A stretch of DNA of 39,032 nucleotides from an uncultured Muribaculaceae bacterium (lineage in GTDB: Bacteria; Bacteroidota; Bacteroidia; Bacteroidales; Muribaculaceae). This document shows, one piece after another, positions 29,947 through 38,988 of the stretch. The translations under genes were made by a program, and so were the position numbers. How positions within the stretch are numbered: position 1 is the first letter of the stretch; each line of letters starts with the position of its first letter. The stretch lies in contig CAJTUG010000013.1 in assembly GCA_910579605.1 (NCBI GenBank), positions 11,166 to 50,197 of the forward strand. Direction: 5' to 3'. The notes below the pieces were generated by a model. That model searched no databases. It was not told where the DNA came from and was given only the letters and a program-made list of their open reading frames with translations.

Positions 29947-31276
29947 CGGGAGAAAAAGTTATCTGGTTACTGTTGTTTTGAGAGCGTTCGTCTTGATGCC
30001 GAGTTTCCGGTTCGGTTTTTGCGGCTGCAAGCTTTCGTTTATCGCGCTTGAACGCCGGATTGCGCTCGACCATATCTATGGCATCGTCGCTGTCTAATTG
30101 GTCGGGTTTGAGGATATAGTAGTTCTGAGTCTCCTGTATGCGTATCAAATCGTCTACCTTATCTTTACCATAAGCGTCGATGATGCGGTTATCTATTGTA
30201 GAAGACGAACCTGTAGTTTCGGCAACACCTTCTATCACACCATGGCTCTCATTGCTGCCTGCGCTTTGGAGAGATACGTCGAAACCAGATGCCAAAATTG
30301 TGAATTTTATCTTATTGCCGAGCGTATCGTCGTATCCCCAGCCGAAGATAACCTCTACCCTCTTGTTCATTTCGGCGATAAGACGATTTATCTCGCTTGA
30401 TTCCGACACTTTATATGGTGGGTCAATATCGTGGGAATAATAAAAGGCAAAAAGAAGGCTACGCGCCGAAAGGATATCTGTATCGCAAAGCAATGGGCTA
30501 TGCAATGCTCCGGAAATAGCAGTAGACATTCTGTTCTCGCCCTCGCCGTAGCCTACGGAGATAAGAGCTGTACGGCCATTTCGTAAAGTTGAATCCACAT
30601 CGCGCATGTCTATGTTTATCATGCCCGGGGTGGTAACCATGTCGGAGATACTCCTGGCAGCAGTAGCGAGTATATCGTCGGCCTTCTCAAAAGCCAATGC
30701 CCACTCCATATCGGGGTAAATGGCACTGAGGCGGTCGTTGTTGATTACGAGCATTGCATCGACATTTTGCTGCAGTTCATGAGCGCCGTCTAATGCACTG
30801 GAAATTTTCTTTGTCCCTTCAAAGAAAAATGGTATTGTAACGATACCCACAGTGAGGATATTCTTGCCTTTGGCTACCCGCGCAACAACAGGTGCTGCAC
30901 CGGTACCGGTACCGCCGCCCATTCCTGCTGTGACAAATACCATATCTACCATTCCGTCTAAAAGCGCTTCTATTTCAGGAACGCTCTCCTCGCCTGCGGC
31001 ACGTCCTATTTCCGGCCTGCCGCCGGCTCCACGGCCATTGCATATTTTTGGGCCAAGGAGCAACCGGTTTGGCACCGGAGATTCTCGGAGCGCTTGTTCG
31101 TCGGTATTAAGCACAATGAATTCGACACCCTTAACGCCTTGATTGCACATATAATTGATAGCGTTTCCTCCGCCACCGCCAACTCCCATTGCAAGGATTA
31201 TGGGTTCGGAAGAATGTGCACCGCGCGAGGAATTATGTATTTTGCCGAAAAGTTCGGGATCTTCTGCTTCGTTCAT
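29936..31276 (-). CDS. ftsZ: Cell-division protein FtsZ
   Basis: FtsZ is the tubulin-like GTPase that forms the division ring. The 446-residue protein has the GTP-binding GVGGGGGNAINYM (31-43), the tubulin signature GMGGGTGTGAAPVVA (about 119-133), and the T7 region NIDMRDVDSTLRNG. It carries the C-terminal variable part with DAIDMVERNPAFKRDKRKLA, the likely conserved peptide for FtsA binding, followed by a Lys/Glu/Asn-rich tail of about 30 residues. The tail coding region overlaps the start of the sirtuin gene by 11 bases. It follows ftsA by 20 bases, the usual dcw order. Confidence 0.96.
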   Translation of the reverse strand: MNEAEDPELFGKIHNSSRGAHSSEPIILAMGVGGGGGNAINYMCNQGVKGVEFIVLNTDEQALRESPVPNRLLLGPKICNGRGAGGRPEIGRAAGEESVPEIEALLDGMVDMVFVTAGMGGGTGTGAAPVVARVAKGKNILTVGIVTIPFFFEGTKKISSALDGAHELQQNVDAMLVINNDRLSAIYPDMEWALAFEKADDILATAARSISDMVTTPGMINIDMRDVDSTLRNGRTALISVGYGEGENRMSTAISGALHSPLLCDTDILSARSLLFAFYYSHDIDPPYKVSESSEINRLIAEMNKRVEVIFGWGYDDTLGNKIKFTILASGFDVSLQSAGSNESHGVIEGVAETTGSSSTIDNRIIDAYGKDKVDDLIRIQETQNYYILKPDQLDSDDAIDMVERNPAFKRDKRKLAAAKTEPETRHQDERSQNNSNQITFSPDDR

Positions 31277-31296
31277 GTTCTTTTCCTTTTTAGGGG

Positions 31297-32838
31297 TTAC
31301 TCATCGGAATCGTCTTCTTCGGGATTTGATGTGAAGAAAGTCATTAGCGCGTCTTGGAGGCGACCGACAATCTTCTTCACACCTTTGGTGTTCTGGTGAT
31401 TCTGAGGCACTACAGGTTCTTCGTCCTCAGGCTCGGGGTCTTCATAGACTATACGCTCTCGCACCGAGGCTTCCTGTGTTTTTTTAGACCGGAAAGGAGA
31501 CCAACGTGGGCGATTGTCGTCCTCGTTATCTTCGGGGTCATCTTGGAGCAGCGTTTCGTCGTAGTTGTCTTCGGGTTCGTAGTAATCGTCTTCTTCCGAT
31601 TCTTCGGGTTGTTCTTCAACAAGTGTTCTTGCGGTTGTTCTCGTTTCCTGAACCGGGGTCACTACAGGTTGAGAGACACGAGTTTCTGCCACAGTCTCTT
31701 GAACCGGAGCCGACAGGCCGTCGCTATCGTGATGGCGCAACCCGGAGACAAGGAGAGATATCACATCGATGTTGGATGGTTTTGCATACGATGTGGAGCC
31801 AAACACGATTGTGTCGGGCAATAATCCCCTACGCACCTGAAGTTTGCTCTGCGCAGCAAGTAAAGTGCCGAAATCGGGCAGCTGAGAACCTCCGCCAACA
31901 ACGACGATGCCTCCTGCCAAAGCTTCGGGTGCAATGCCCGACGATTGTATTTGGTTAACAATATTTGCAACAATCTCCCCGGCACGAGCACGGACATAGT
32001 TATTTACCTCATCAAAATCGGGATTGCGCGAACTGTCGCCAGCCGCAATGCTGCCAAGAGTAAGCTTCATATCCTCGGCAGCTTCTTCGGTAATAGTCAT
32101 ACCGGCCATTAGATCCAGAGTAATGAGGCGCGAACCCATAGGTATTGTAGACAGGAAGCACAATGCTCCGTCTTTATAAATACTCACCGTGGTGGTCTCG
32201 GCTCCGAAATCTACCAAAACGCAGCCCAACTGTTTATCGTCGAGACCAAGCACGAGGTCTGCTATGGCAGTTGCCCTGAGGCGGTAGGCAACGCTACCGG
32301 CTCTGATGGAATCAAATTTGAGCCTTTCCAGATTTTGGCGTGTCTCTTTCGCACATGTGAGGAGAAGGAACTCTCCGCGTAAAGTGCTTCCGAAAGTACC
32401 CACCACTTTTTTCACTTCAACATTGTTGACATAAAAAGTCCGCGGCAAGATGTCTTCTATATTTTTATTGCCCACAAAATCTTTGACAGCTTCGTTCTTA
32501 AGACGTCTTATGGTCTCTTCTGTAATTTCCAAATCGTGGGGGAAACGCACGGTAGCGCTTGCAGGAGAACCCGACAAGGACCGTCCGCCAATTGAAAGGA
32601 CCACCGACTGCACCTTTCTGGGAGCAATCTGGGGCGATGATTCAAGACGGCGTATTATCTCGTTGACGGTCATAGACACCTCTCGGATATTCTGTACACG
32701 TCCATGGCGGACGCTGTTTGTTGCCTTTATTTCTTCTACTGCCAATACAGAAAGACGGCCGTCGGGGCTTAAAGCTCCTACAGCTCCTTTAATCTTTGAT
32801 GATGCTATTTCAATGGCAACTATGGTTCGTGGTTCCAT
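31297..32838 (-). CDS. ftsA: Cell-division protein FtsA
   Basis: FtsA is an actin-like ATPase that tethers FtsZ filaments to the membrane and recruits later divisome proteins. The 513-residue protein begins TIVAIEIASSKIKGAVGAL (phosphate-1 region), has the GCVLVDFGAETTTVSIYKDG segment (about 206-225, phosphate-2) and GGIVVVGGGSQLPDFG (about 309-324, adenosine motif). After residue 390 there is a long acidic linker (EEQPEESEEDDYYEPEDN) before a C-terminal amphipathic-like helix (VKKIVGRLQDALMTFFTS) that likely inserts in the membrane. The linker makes it longer than the E. coli form, as common in Bacteroidetes. It lies between ftsQ (42 bases) and ftsZ. Confidence 0.94.
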   Translation of the reverse strand: MEPRTIVAIEIASSKIKGAVGALSPDGRLSVLAVEEIKATNSVRHGRVQNIREVSMTVNEIIRRLESSPQIAPRKVQSVVLSIGGRSLSGSPASATVRFPHDLEITEETIRRLKNEAVKDFVGNKNIEDILPRTFYVNNVEVKKVVGTFGSTLRGEFLLLTCAKETRQNLERLKFDSIRAGSVAYRLRATAIADLVLGLDDKQLGCVLVDFGAETTTVSIYKDGALCFLSTIPMGSRLITLDLMAGMTITEEAAEDMKLTLGSIAAGDSSRNPDFDEVNNYVRARAGEIVANIVNQIQSSGIAPEALAGGIVVVGGGSQLPDFGTLLAAQSKLQVRRGLLPDTIVFGSTSYAKPSNIDVISLLVSGLRHHDSDGLSAPVQETVAETRVSQPVVTPVQETRTTARTLVEEQPEESEEDDYYEPEDNYDETLLQDDPEDNEDDNRPRWSPFRSKKTQEASVRERIVYEDPEPEDEEPVVPQNHQNTKGVKKIVGRLQDALMTFFTSNPEEDDSDE

Positions 32839-32880
32839 GCTTTGGAAATTTAAAGCTTTTAATTGTTTGAGGAGAAAGAT

Positions 32881-33750
32881 TTATATGGGTTTAAGGAGAT
32901 CTGTACCTGCAAATACCGAACTGTCTGTCGGGGTGAGGAAAGTATCGTCATCGTCGATATCGTAGATTCCTGCCTGTTCTTCTTCGGTAGGCAAGAGTAC
33001 TGGAGCGGCGACACTGTCGCGGCGAGTTCCTACAATCTGCCCACGCCATTTAACAGATACCGATTTATATTTGTTCCATCCACGGGAGGGGAAAACATGC
33101 CTGTAGAATAATTTCAACCGCGCAAATTTATCGGCTACCATGGATGTATCCCCGAAATTTATAACATGACCCACTATATTTGGAATCAATATAATATCGC
33201 CTGATTTATCTTGTGTCACGGTAGCCACCATGGCGCTTGCCTCTGGATTTGTAGAGATATAGTCTAATAAGGGCAAAAGCCGTTCTGCAGGTCTGATACT
33301 GTCGAAAGACCCTACCAACACGGGAACATCGAGGTGGTAGCGCAAGTCGGCCGATATTTTTTTGCCAGACGCGTTTATATAGTAGGATTCGTTATTGTGT
33401 GTTGGGTCAAAAACGCGGGCCACCGGCACCATAGGCGTAACAGAAACTGTAACCATCCCGTTGCTCATCACGTTTACACGCACTTTTTCTATCTTGTCGG
33501 AAAGACTCAAAAGGCTATCCAGGCTATATAGGGGGAAAGAAGCACGGTCTATTTCCGTGATATTCCCTATGGCACACTCTTCCACAATGTCGGAAGCTGT
33601 GATAAAGCGAGAGTTGGGGTCGGAGAGATCTACGCGCAAACCCGTCAGCTTGTCGCTTTTGGCCATTTTTGCCGACACGGTGATTCCAAATACCATGTAG
33701 GCAAAAGTCAAAAGCGTCAACACGCACATTAATACAGACTTGCGGCTCAT
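32881..33750 (-). CDS. ftsQ: Cell-division protein FtsQ
   Basis: FtsQ (DivIB) is a bitopic inner-membrane protein bridging early and late divisome parts. The 289-residue protein has a short cytosolic end, one membrane helix (VLMCVLTLLTFAYMVFGITV, about 6-25), then a periplasmic region with a POTRA-like section (about 40-115, LYSLDSLLSLSDKIEKVRVN) and the FtsQ beta domain (about 115-240, ending with KYKSVSVKWRGQIVGTR). Identification rests on this layout and on its position between murC and ftsA; the sequence itself is poorly conserved. It starts 9 bases after the murC stop. Confidence 0.87.
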   Translation of the reverse strand: MSRKSVLMCVLTLLTFAYMVFGITVSAKMAKSDKLTGLRVDLSDPNSRFITASDIVEECAIGNITEIDRASFPLYSLDSLLSLSDKIEKVRVNVMSNGMVTVSVTPMVPVARVFDPTHNNESYYINASGKKISADLRYHLDVPVLVGSFDSIRPAERLLPLLDYISTNPEASAMVATVTQDKSGDIILIPNIVGHVINFGDTSMVADKFARLKLFYRHVFPSRGWNKYKSVSVKWRGQIVGTRRDSVAAPVLLPTEEEQAGIYDIDDDDTFLTPTDSSVFAGTDLLKPI

Positions 33751-33759
33751 TTTGAGAAT

Positions 33760-34884
33760 TTATTTTTTCGGTAACATTTCAATGAGACGGGGCACGAAGA
33801 GATTCAAATCTCCCGCGCCTACCGTTAATAAGATTTCAAAGTTACGATTTTTCATCGTATCAACAAAATCTTCTTTCGAAATCATGATTTTATTTTCAAT
33901 TTTCACTTGGTCAAAGATGATTTTGGAGGTCACACCTTCTATTGGCAGCTCTCTTGCCGGATAAATGTCTATCAACACAAGTTCATCTGCCTGCGAAAGG
34001 GCTTCGGCAAATTCTTTAGCAAAATCGCGTGTACGAGAATAAAGGTGCGGCTGGAAGGCCACGGTTAGTTTGCGGTGGGGGTACAAAGCTCTCACAGATG
34101 CAATACTCTGCTTAAGCTCATCGGGATGGTGAGCATAATCATCTATTATCACACGTCCGTTGTCGCCCGCCTCCTTGAGGTGGAATTCAAAACGACGCTC
34201 AACCCCGGGATATGAAGAAATTGCTTTTCTTGCCAACTCAGGCGTGAGTTCGCCAGCAAGATAGACTGCTGCCAAAGCAGCTATAGCGTTGTCTATATTA
34301 ATTTCTACCGGAACGCCAAGTTCAATATCTCTGATAACTCCGTCGGGATACACGAAATCAAATACAATTGTGCCGTTGCCCATACGGATATTAGCAGCAT
34401 GGAAATCTCCATCGCTTCGGCTGAATGTGTAGACAGGGACATTATGAGGAGGCCTGGGCACAAGTTTAAGACCTGTATGGACAAGGAGTTTGCCGTCTGG
34501 GCGGATAAGTTCTGTAAAATGAGCAAAACTTTCTAAATACGCCTCTTCTGTACCGTAAATGTCCAAGTGATCGGGATCTGTAGCGTTGATAACAGCCACA
34601 TAGGGATTCAATTGGTGAAAAGAGCGGTCGTATTCGTCGGCTTCAATGACACTAAAGGGCGATGAGGGACTTAATATGAGATTGCTGTTATATTTCTTGA
34701 GTATCCCTCCAAGAAAAGCATTGCAACCAGTAGACCCGCTGGCAAGAATATGCGCAGCCATAGAAGATGTCGTTGTTTTCCCATGAGTGCCGGCAAAACA
34801 TAGGCCGCGGCTTGAGCGAGTGACGTGTCCCAAAACTTGTGCCCTTTTGAAAACCGCCGTTGCGGAAAAATGTAAGCGGCACAT
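33760..34884 (-). CDS. murC: UDP-N-acetylmuramate--L-alanine ligase MurC, C-terminal fragment (frameshifted)
   Basis: This 374-residue frame covers the ATP-binding middle and C-terminal Mur ligase domains of MurC, which adds L-alanine to UDP-MurNAc as the first peptide step of peptidoglycan synthesis. The P-loop CFAGTHGKTTTSSMAAHI (about 29-46) and DEYDRSF, NATDPDHLDIYGT and the DDYAHHPDEL motif (about 249-258) are typical of MurC. The nominal start (MCRLHFSATA) is a wrong-frame stretch: the protein reads correctly only from VFKRAQVLGHVTRSSRG on. The N-terminal piece lies in the next frame at 34688-35128. The stop lies 9 bases before ftsQ. Confidence 0.9.
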   Translation of the reverse strand: MCRLHFSATAVFKRAQVLGHVTRSSRGLCFAGTHGKTTTSSMAAHILASGSTGCNAFLGGILKKYNSNLILSPSSPFSVIEADEYDRSFHQLNPYVAVINATDPDHLDIYGTEEAYLESFAHFTELIRPDGKLLVHTGLKLVPRPPHNVPVYTFSRSDGDFHAANIRMGNGTIVFDFVYPDGVIRDIELGVPVEINIDNAIAALAAVYLAGELTPELARKAISSYPGVERRFEFHLKEAGDNGRVIIDDYAHHPDELKQSIASVRALYPHRKLTVAFQPHLYSRTRDFAKEFAEALSQADELVLIDIYPARELPIEGVTSKIIFDQVKIENKIMISKEDFVDTMKNRNFEILLTVGAGDLNLFVPRLIEMLPKK

Positions 34885-35128
34885 TCTCTTTAGGCACTGC
34901 AGGCGTATAAACTATCAATGTACCTTTAGGCTTACGATATTCTTCCGGCACAGCGTCCATACTATCGGAATAGCTCACAACGATACCTTCTTTTTCCAAT
35001 TCGGCAGTGAGTGGAGAAGGAGTGCGGTCGTAGCCAGCCACCGGTATGTTCAAAGATTTATAATAACGGGCAAGAGCGGCCATACCTATGCCACCAACGC
35101 CTACAAAATATACTCTTTTTATATCCAT
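34688..35128 (-). CDS. murC: UDP-N-acetylmuramate--L-alanine ligase MurC, N-terminal fragment (frameshifted)
   Basis: This frame holds the true start of MurC and its UDP-binding Rossmann domain: VYFVGVGGIGMAALARYY (6-23), GYDRTPSPLTAELEKEG and GTLIVYTPAVPKENVPLTFF. After NGGF (residue about 93) the sequence loses homology and runs in the wrong frame to 34688, overlapping the C-terminal fragment. Rejoined, the protein would be about 456 residues, the usual length. The junction lies at the single AAAACCGC copy (plus strand 34850-34857). As given, no functional MurC is encoded, although the enzyme is essential, so a sequence or assembly error is likely. Confidence 0.9.
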   Translation of the reverse strand: MDIKRVYFVGVGGIGMAALARYYKSLNIPVAGYDRTPSPLTAELEKEGIVVSYSDSMDAVPEEYRKPKGTLIVYTPAVPKENVPLTFFRNGGFQKGTSFGTRHSLKPRPMFCRHSWENNDIFYGCAYSCQRVYWLQCFSWRDTQEI

Positions 35129-35137
35129 AAAATCTCT

Positions 35138-36238
35138 TTAACGCTTAGAGCTTAGTATTTTATCTATCTCATCAACTATCTTTTCATCGCTCTCCGGAAG
35201 AGCCATAGACAAGGCATTTGTACCGAGACTGGAGAGCAACGAAGCATCGGAAACCGTCTTTTCTATTGCCGGCCATAATTTCTGCGGTGCATCTGCATCA
35301 AGAACCATTATTGCAGCATTTCTATGAGCCAACGCTTCAGCATTATGTCTCTGGTGGTCTTCGGCCACATTTGGAGAAGGCACAAGTATAGATGGTTTGC
35401 CAAGAAGTTCAAGCTCGCTTATAGTACCTGCACCGGCGCGGGCAACGACCAAATCTGCCGCACGATAGGCAATGGCCATATCGGATATAAATGCAGAAGC
35501 CTTCACTCCTTGCGGCTTTAGACGTTCCATAGCTGCAATACACTCTTTCTCCGAAGATTTACCGGTCTGCCACATAAGTTGGAACGGCAACTTGCCGGAT
35601 GTTTCCAATGCCGCAATAACGGCATTGTTGAGTGTACGTGCCCCTAAACTCCCACCGACGACAAGCACCAATGGCTTGGACGAATCGAAGCCCATAGCCT
35701 CTTTAGCCTGCTTCTGACTCATTTTGCACTCTAATAGCGAGCTTCGTACAGGATTACCCGTCATGACAATAGACTCTGCCGGGAAAAAACGCTCCATGCC
35801 GCTATAAGCCGTACAAACTTTTTCAGCCTTACCGGCCAGAAGTTTATTGGTAACGCCGGCATATGAGTTCTGCTCTTGCAAAAGGGTAGGCACACCGGCC
35901 CGTTGCGCGGCTTTAAGTGTTGGACCACTGGCGTATCCGCCAACGCCTACTGCAATATCCGGTTTGAAAGTACGTACAATTTTGCGAGCACGACGCATGC
36001 TGCGGAACAATTTTATCAAAACCCCGAAATTACGCCATAACCTTTTGCGGTCGAAACCTGCAACCGGTAAACCCACAATCTTGAAACCGGCTGCTGGCAC
36101 CCGCTCCATTTCCATTCTGTTTTCGGCTCCGACAAAAAGTATTTCTGCATCGGGATGACGGCGTTTAACCGCCGCAGCAATGGATAAAGCCGGGAAAATA
36201 TGGCCGCCGGTACCTCCGCCGCTTATGAGTACTTTCAT
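35138..36238 (-). CDS. murG: UDP-N-acetylglucosamine--lipid I GlcNAc transferase MurG
   Basis: MurG adds GlcNAc to lipid I to make lipid II at the inner face of the cytoplasmic membrane. The 366-residue protein is a GT-B enzyme with the N-terminal GGGTGGHIFPALSIA (7-21, first glycine loop), VGVGGYASGP (about 97-106), a second glycine loop VLVVGGSLGARTLNNAV, and the donor-site ARAGAGTISELELLGKPSILVPSPNVAEDHQ motif in part (about 266-296, with Glu274 and Gln296). Complete and of normal length. It lies 13 bases after ftsW and 9 bases before murC, consistent with the dcw order. Confidence 0.96.
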   Translation of the reverse strand: MKVLISGGGTGGHIFPALSIAAAVKRRHPDAEILFVGAENRMEMERVPAAGFKIVGLPVAGFDRKRLWRNFGVLIKLFRSMRRARKIVRTFKPDIAVGVGGYASGPTLKAAQRAGVPTLLQEQNSYAGVTNKLLAGKAEKVCTAYSGMERFFPAESIVMTGNPVRSSLLECKMSQKQAKEAMGFDSSKPLVLVVGGSLGARTLNNAVIAALETSGKLPFQLMWQTGKSSEKECIAAMERLKPQGVKASAFISDMAIAYRAADLVVARAGAGTISELELLGKPSILVPSPNVAEDHQRHNAEALAHRNAAIMVLDADAPQKLWPAIEKTVSDASLLSSLGTNALSMALPESDEKIVDEIDKILSSKR

Positions 36239-36251
36239 TTTTGGTTCATCA

Positions 36252-37583
36252 TTAGTTGGTTTTCACTTCTGCCGGATTGGCGCTCTGAACGTTCTCCGGT
36301 AGTATTTCAAGTTCACGGGTCTGTTCGGCTTTGGTATCGGTATTTCTTACAGCATGCCGAGCAACAGAAAGCATGATGCCAAATGCCATAGAAGCTGTCA
36401 GCACAGAAGTGCCGCCTTTGGATATAAGCGGCAATGGCTGGCCCGATACAGGAAAAACGCCCGATACGATAGCCATGTGGTATAATGCCTGGAATACTAT
36501 TACGAAAGCACAGCCCATACACAGAACTCCCGGCAATGTTTGCTTGAATGCCATGGTAAGTTTGGCGCTGCGGCCAAGAATCCATATATAACATATAAGG
36601 ATACCTATGCCAACAAACAATCCCATTTCTTCGATAATAATCGCATAGATATAATCGGAAAAAGCCAACGGAAGGCGAGCGTTCTCACGAGAACGTCCGA
36701 TACCCACACCTTTTACTCCTCCACGAGCTTGGGCTATATAGCTATATTGCTCTTGTTGGTGCTCCGACGAAAGCGCTTCGGCATGTTTATTTGGCCGGAA
36801 ATGTGCAGCAAGACGATTGTTCCATACCTTGCCACGACCACTACCGGAAACACTGTCGGCATTTTCATGGTTAAGGACAGCCATCTGATGCTGATATTCT
36901 GTTATTTCGGCCTTGTCGGCAGCATGTGTTTTAATATAAAAGGCCGCGCCGCCAACAACAGCAAAAACACCGAGAGCTATAACGAATTTCTTCCAGCCCA
37001 TCCCTCCTACAAGCATCATAGAGAAGCCTATAGCAGCCACAACAATAGTATTGGAAAGGCCATGGGAGAACAGAAGACCGCAACACAAACCAAGAAACAG
37101 TATAGCTGTAACCATACCGGCAACACTCACATCGCGTTTACCTTTGACTTGGAAACGACTTAGAATCCACGCCATACCAAGAGCGGCAGCAAGTTTGAGA
37201 AACTCTGCCGGCAGAAGCATGAAACCAGCCAATTCGACAGCACGTTTGGCTCCGTTGATTTTAACACCGGCTACAGCTACCCAAAGCATCAATATCACAC
37301 ATCCCACCACATACAAAGGGATAAACCCATAGATATATCGATAGTGGATTTTCTGTAGAATAATCATTAAGAATAAGCCCACGAGGATAAAGACACCATG
37401 GCGCATTATAGGCTCAAAAATATTTGCATCGGTAACTTCCTGGATAGAAGCAGAAAACAGTTCTATCACAGCAATAATAACAAGGAGAATATATGTTCCC
37501 CAAAGATGATGGTCGGTGCGGACTTTTACTGTCCTGGCAGCACTGGCTTCGTTTGGATTAAGAGATACGGCAGGAGAATCCAT
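36252..37583 (-). CDS. ftsW: Lipid II polymerase/divisome protein FtsW
   Basis: FtsW is the SEDS-family glycosyltransferase that polymerises lipid II at the septum with its partner class B penicillin-binding protein. The 443-residue protein has about ten membrane helices from residue 30 to 410 and SEDS signatures: GAKRAVELAGFMLLPAEFLKL (family hallmark, in part; about 112-132), the large periplasmic loop with YSYIAQARGGVKGVGIGRS, and the C-terminal GQPLPLISKGGTSVL (about 380-394). The N- and C-terminal ends are hydrophilic. It lies 46 bases after murD and 13 before murG. Confidence 0.95.
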   Translation of the reverse strand: MDSPAVSLNPNEASAARTVKVRTDHHLWGTYILLVIIAVIELFSASIQEVTDANIFEPIMRHGVFILVGLFLMIILQKIHYRYIYGFIPLYVVGCVILMLWVAVAGVKINGAKRAVELAGFMLLPAEFLKLAAALGMAWILSRFQVKGKRDVSVAGMVTAILFLGLCCGLLFSHGLSNTIVVAAIGFSMMLVGGMGWKKFVIALGVFAVVGGAAFYIKTHAADKAEITEYQHQMAVLNHENADSVSGSGRGKVWNNRLAAHFRPNKHAEALSSEHQQEQYSYIAQARGGVKGVGIGRSRENARLPLAFSDYIYAIIIEEMGLFVGIGILICYIWILGRSAKLTMAFKQTLPGVLCMGCAFVIVFQALYHMAIVSGVFPVSGQPLPLISKGGTSVLTASMAFGIMLSVARHAVRNTDTKAEQTRELEILPENVQSANPAEVKTN

Positions 37584-37629
37584 GGCGTGAGGAGCGATTG
37601 ATAATGTTTGTTTATAAAATTTTTAGCTA

Positions 37630-38988
37630 TTATTCGTGTTCAAGATTATGTACCGCGGTTTTGAATCGGGTTCCTCGGTCTTCGTAGCTTTTGAAAAGAT
37701 CAAAAGACGCGCAACAAGGCGACAACAGAACCGTATCGCCCTCCGACGCAAAATCGCGAGCGGCTGCAATGGCATCGTCAAGATTGTCGGTGTCTGCCAT
37801 TTTGTCTACATATGGCGCGAAAAAATCCATAATTTTCTCGTTGTGAAGCCCCATGGCAACAATGGCTTTAACTTTCCCCTTTACCAAAGGCAATATTTCC
37901 GAATAATCATTGCCCTTGTCTTTTCCGCCCAATATCAGCACGGTAGGACGCGTCATAGCTTCCAAGGCATACCAGCATGAATTAACATTGGTAGCTTTAG
38001 AATCATTAATCCACCTCACACCGTCTATATCTGCCACGAATTCCAAGCGGTGTTCTACTCCAGAGAAATCGGATAGAGCCTGGCGTATCGTTTCCTTTTT
38101 CACATCAAGCAAACAAGCCGAAAGGCCTGCAGCCATAGAGTTGAAAACATTATGTAGCCCATTTAGCGCCAAATCCGCACGAGGCATAGTCATAGATGTA
38201 CCCGGGGTGTTGAAAATGAGATTGTTCTCTGCGTCCACATAGGCATCCGTACCCTCTTCAAGATGTTCGGCAAAAGGAAGCATCTGCGCTTCTGTAGCTA
38301 TATGGCGTAGTTGCTCGGTAATAACAGGGTCGTCTTGCCAGAATATGAATGCATCAGAAGGGGTCATATTGCGAAGGATGCGGAATTTAGCGTTCACATA
38401 ATTCTGCATCTTGAATTCATATCGGTCAAGATGATCGGGAGTGATATTGAGCAACACGGCAATATTGGCCTTGAAATCATACATATTATCAAGTTGGAAA
38501 CTGCTGAGTTCCACTACATATACCTTATGAGGAGCACGGGCAACCTGATATGCAAGACTATTGCCGACATTACCTGCTAAACCGGCGTCGATACCAGCCT
38601 CCGTAAGTATATGGTGAATAAGCATCGTAGTGGTTGTCTTACCATTGCTGCCGGTAATGCATACCATCTTGGCATCCGTAAAACGACCTGCAAACTCAAT
38701 CTCGCTTATAATGGGGATATTTTTTGCTTTTGCGGCCAAAATTACAGGCGAATCCAAAGGAATACCCGGACTTTTTATAATTTCATCGGCACTAAGAATG
38801 AGTTCAATAGTATGCGAACCATCTTCGTAAGCAACACCTTCAGAATCAAGTATTTTGCGGTATTTTGGCGCGATTTTGCCACAATCGCTCAAGAATACAT
38901 CATATCCTTTATCTTTGGCCAATATAGCCGCACCGGTACCACTTTCGCCGGCACCAAGAACCACTATGCGTTTTTTTCGTGTATTCAT
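37630..38988 (-). CDS. murD: UDP-N-acetylmuramoyl-L-alanine--D-glutamate ligase MurD
   Basis: MurD adds D-glutamate to UDP-MurNAc-L-Ala in the cytoplasm. The 452-residue protein shows the N-terminal UDP-binding VVLGAGESGTGAAILAKDKG (9-28), the ATP P-loop CITGSNGKTTTTMLIHH (about 111-127), the NITPDHLDRY motif (about 181-190), FSGVEHRLEF and INDSKATNVNSCWYAL (about 329-344). It is intact, so of the two Mur ligase genes in the window only murC is broken. In other Bacteroidetes mraY lies directly upstream; here that would fall just beyond the right edge. The last 44 bases of the window hold no recognisable promoter. Confidence 0.96.
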   Translation of the reverse strand: MNTRKKRIVVLGAGESGTGAAILAKDKGYDVFLSDCGKIAPKYRKILDSEGVAYEDGSHTIELILSADEIIKSPGIPLDSPVILAAKAKNIPIISEIEFAGRFTDAKMVCITGSNGKTTTTMLIHHILTEAGIDAGLAGNVGNSLAYQVARAPHKVYVVELSSFQLDNMYDFKANIAVLLNITPDHLDRYEFKMQNYVNAKFRILRNMTPSDAFIFWQDDPVITEQLRHIATEAQMLPFAEHLEEGTDAYVDAENNLIFNTPGTSMTMPRADLALNGLHNVFNSMAAGLSACLLDVKKETIRQALSDFSGVEHRLEFVADIDGVRWINDSKATNVNSCWYALEAMTRPTVLILGGKDKGNDYSEILPLVKGKVKAIVAMGLHNEKIMDFFAPYVDKMADTDNLDDAIAAARDFASEGDTVLLSPCCASFDLFKSYEDRGTRFKTAVHNLEHE

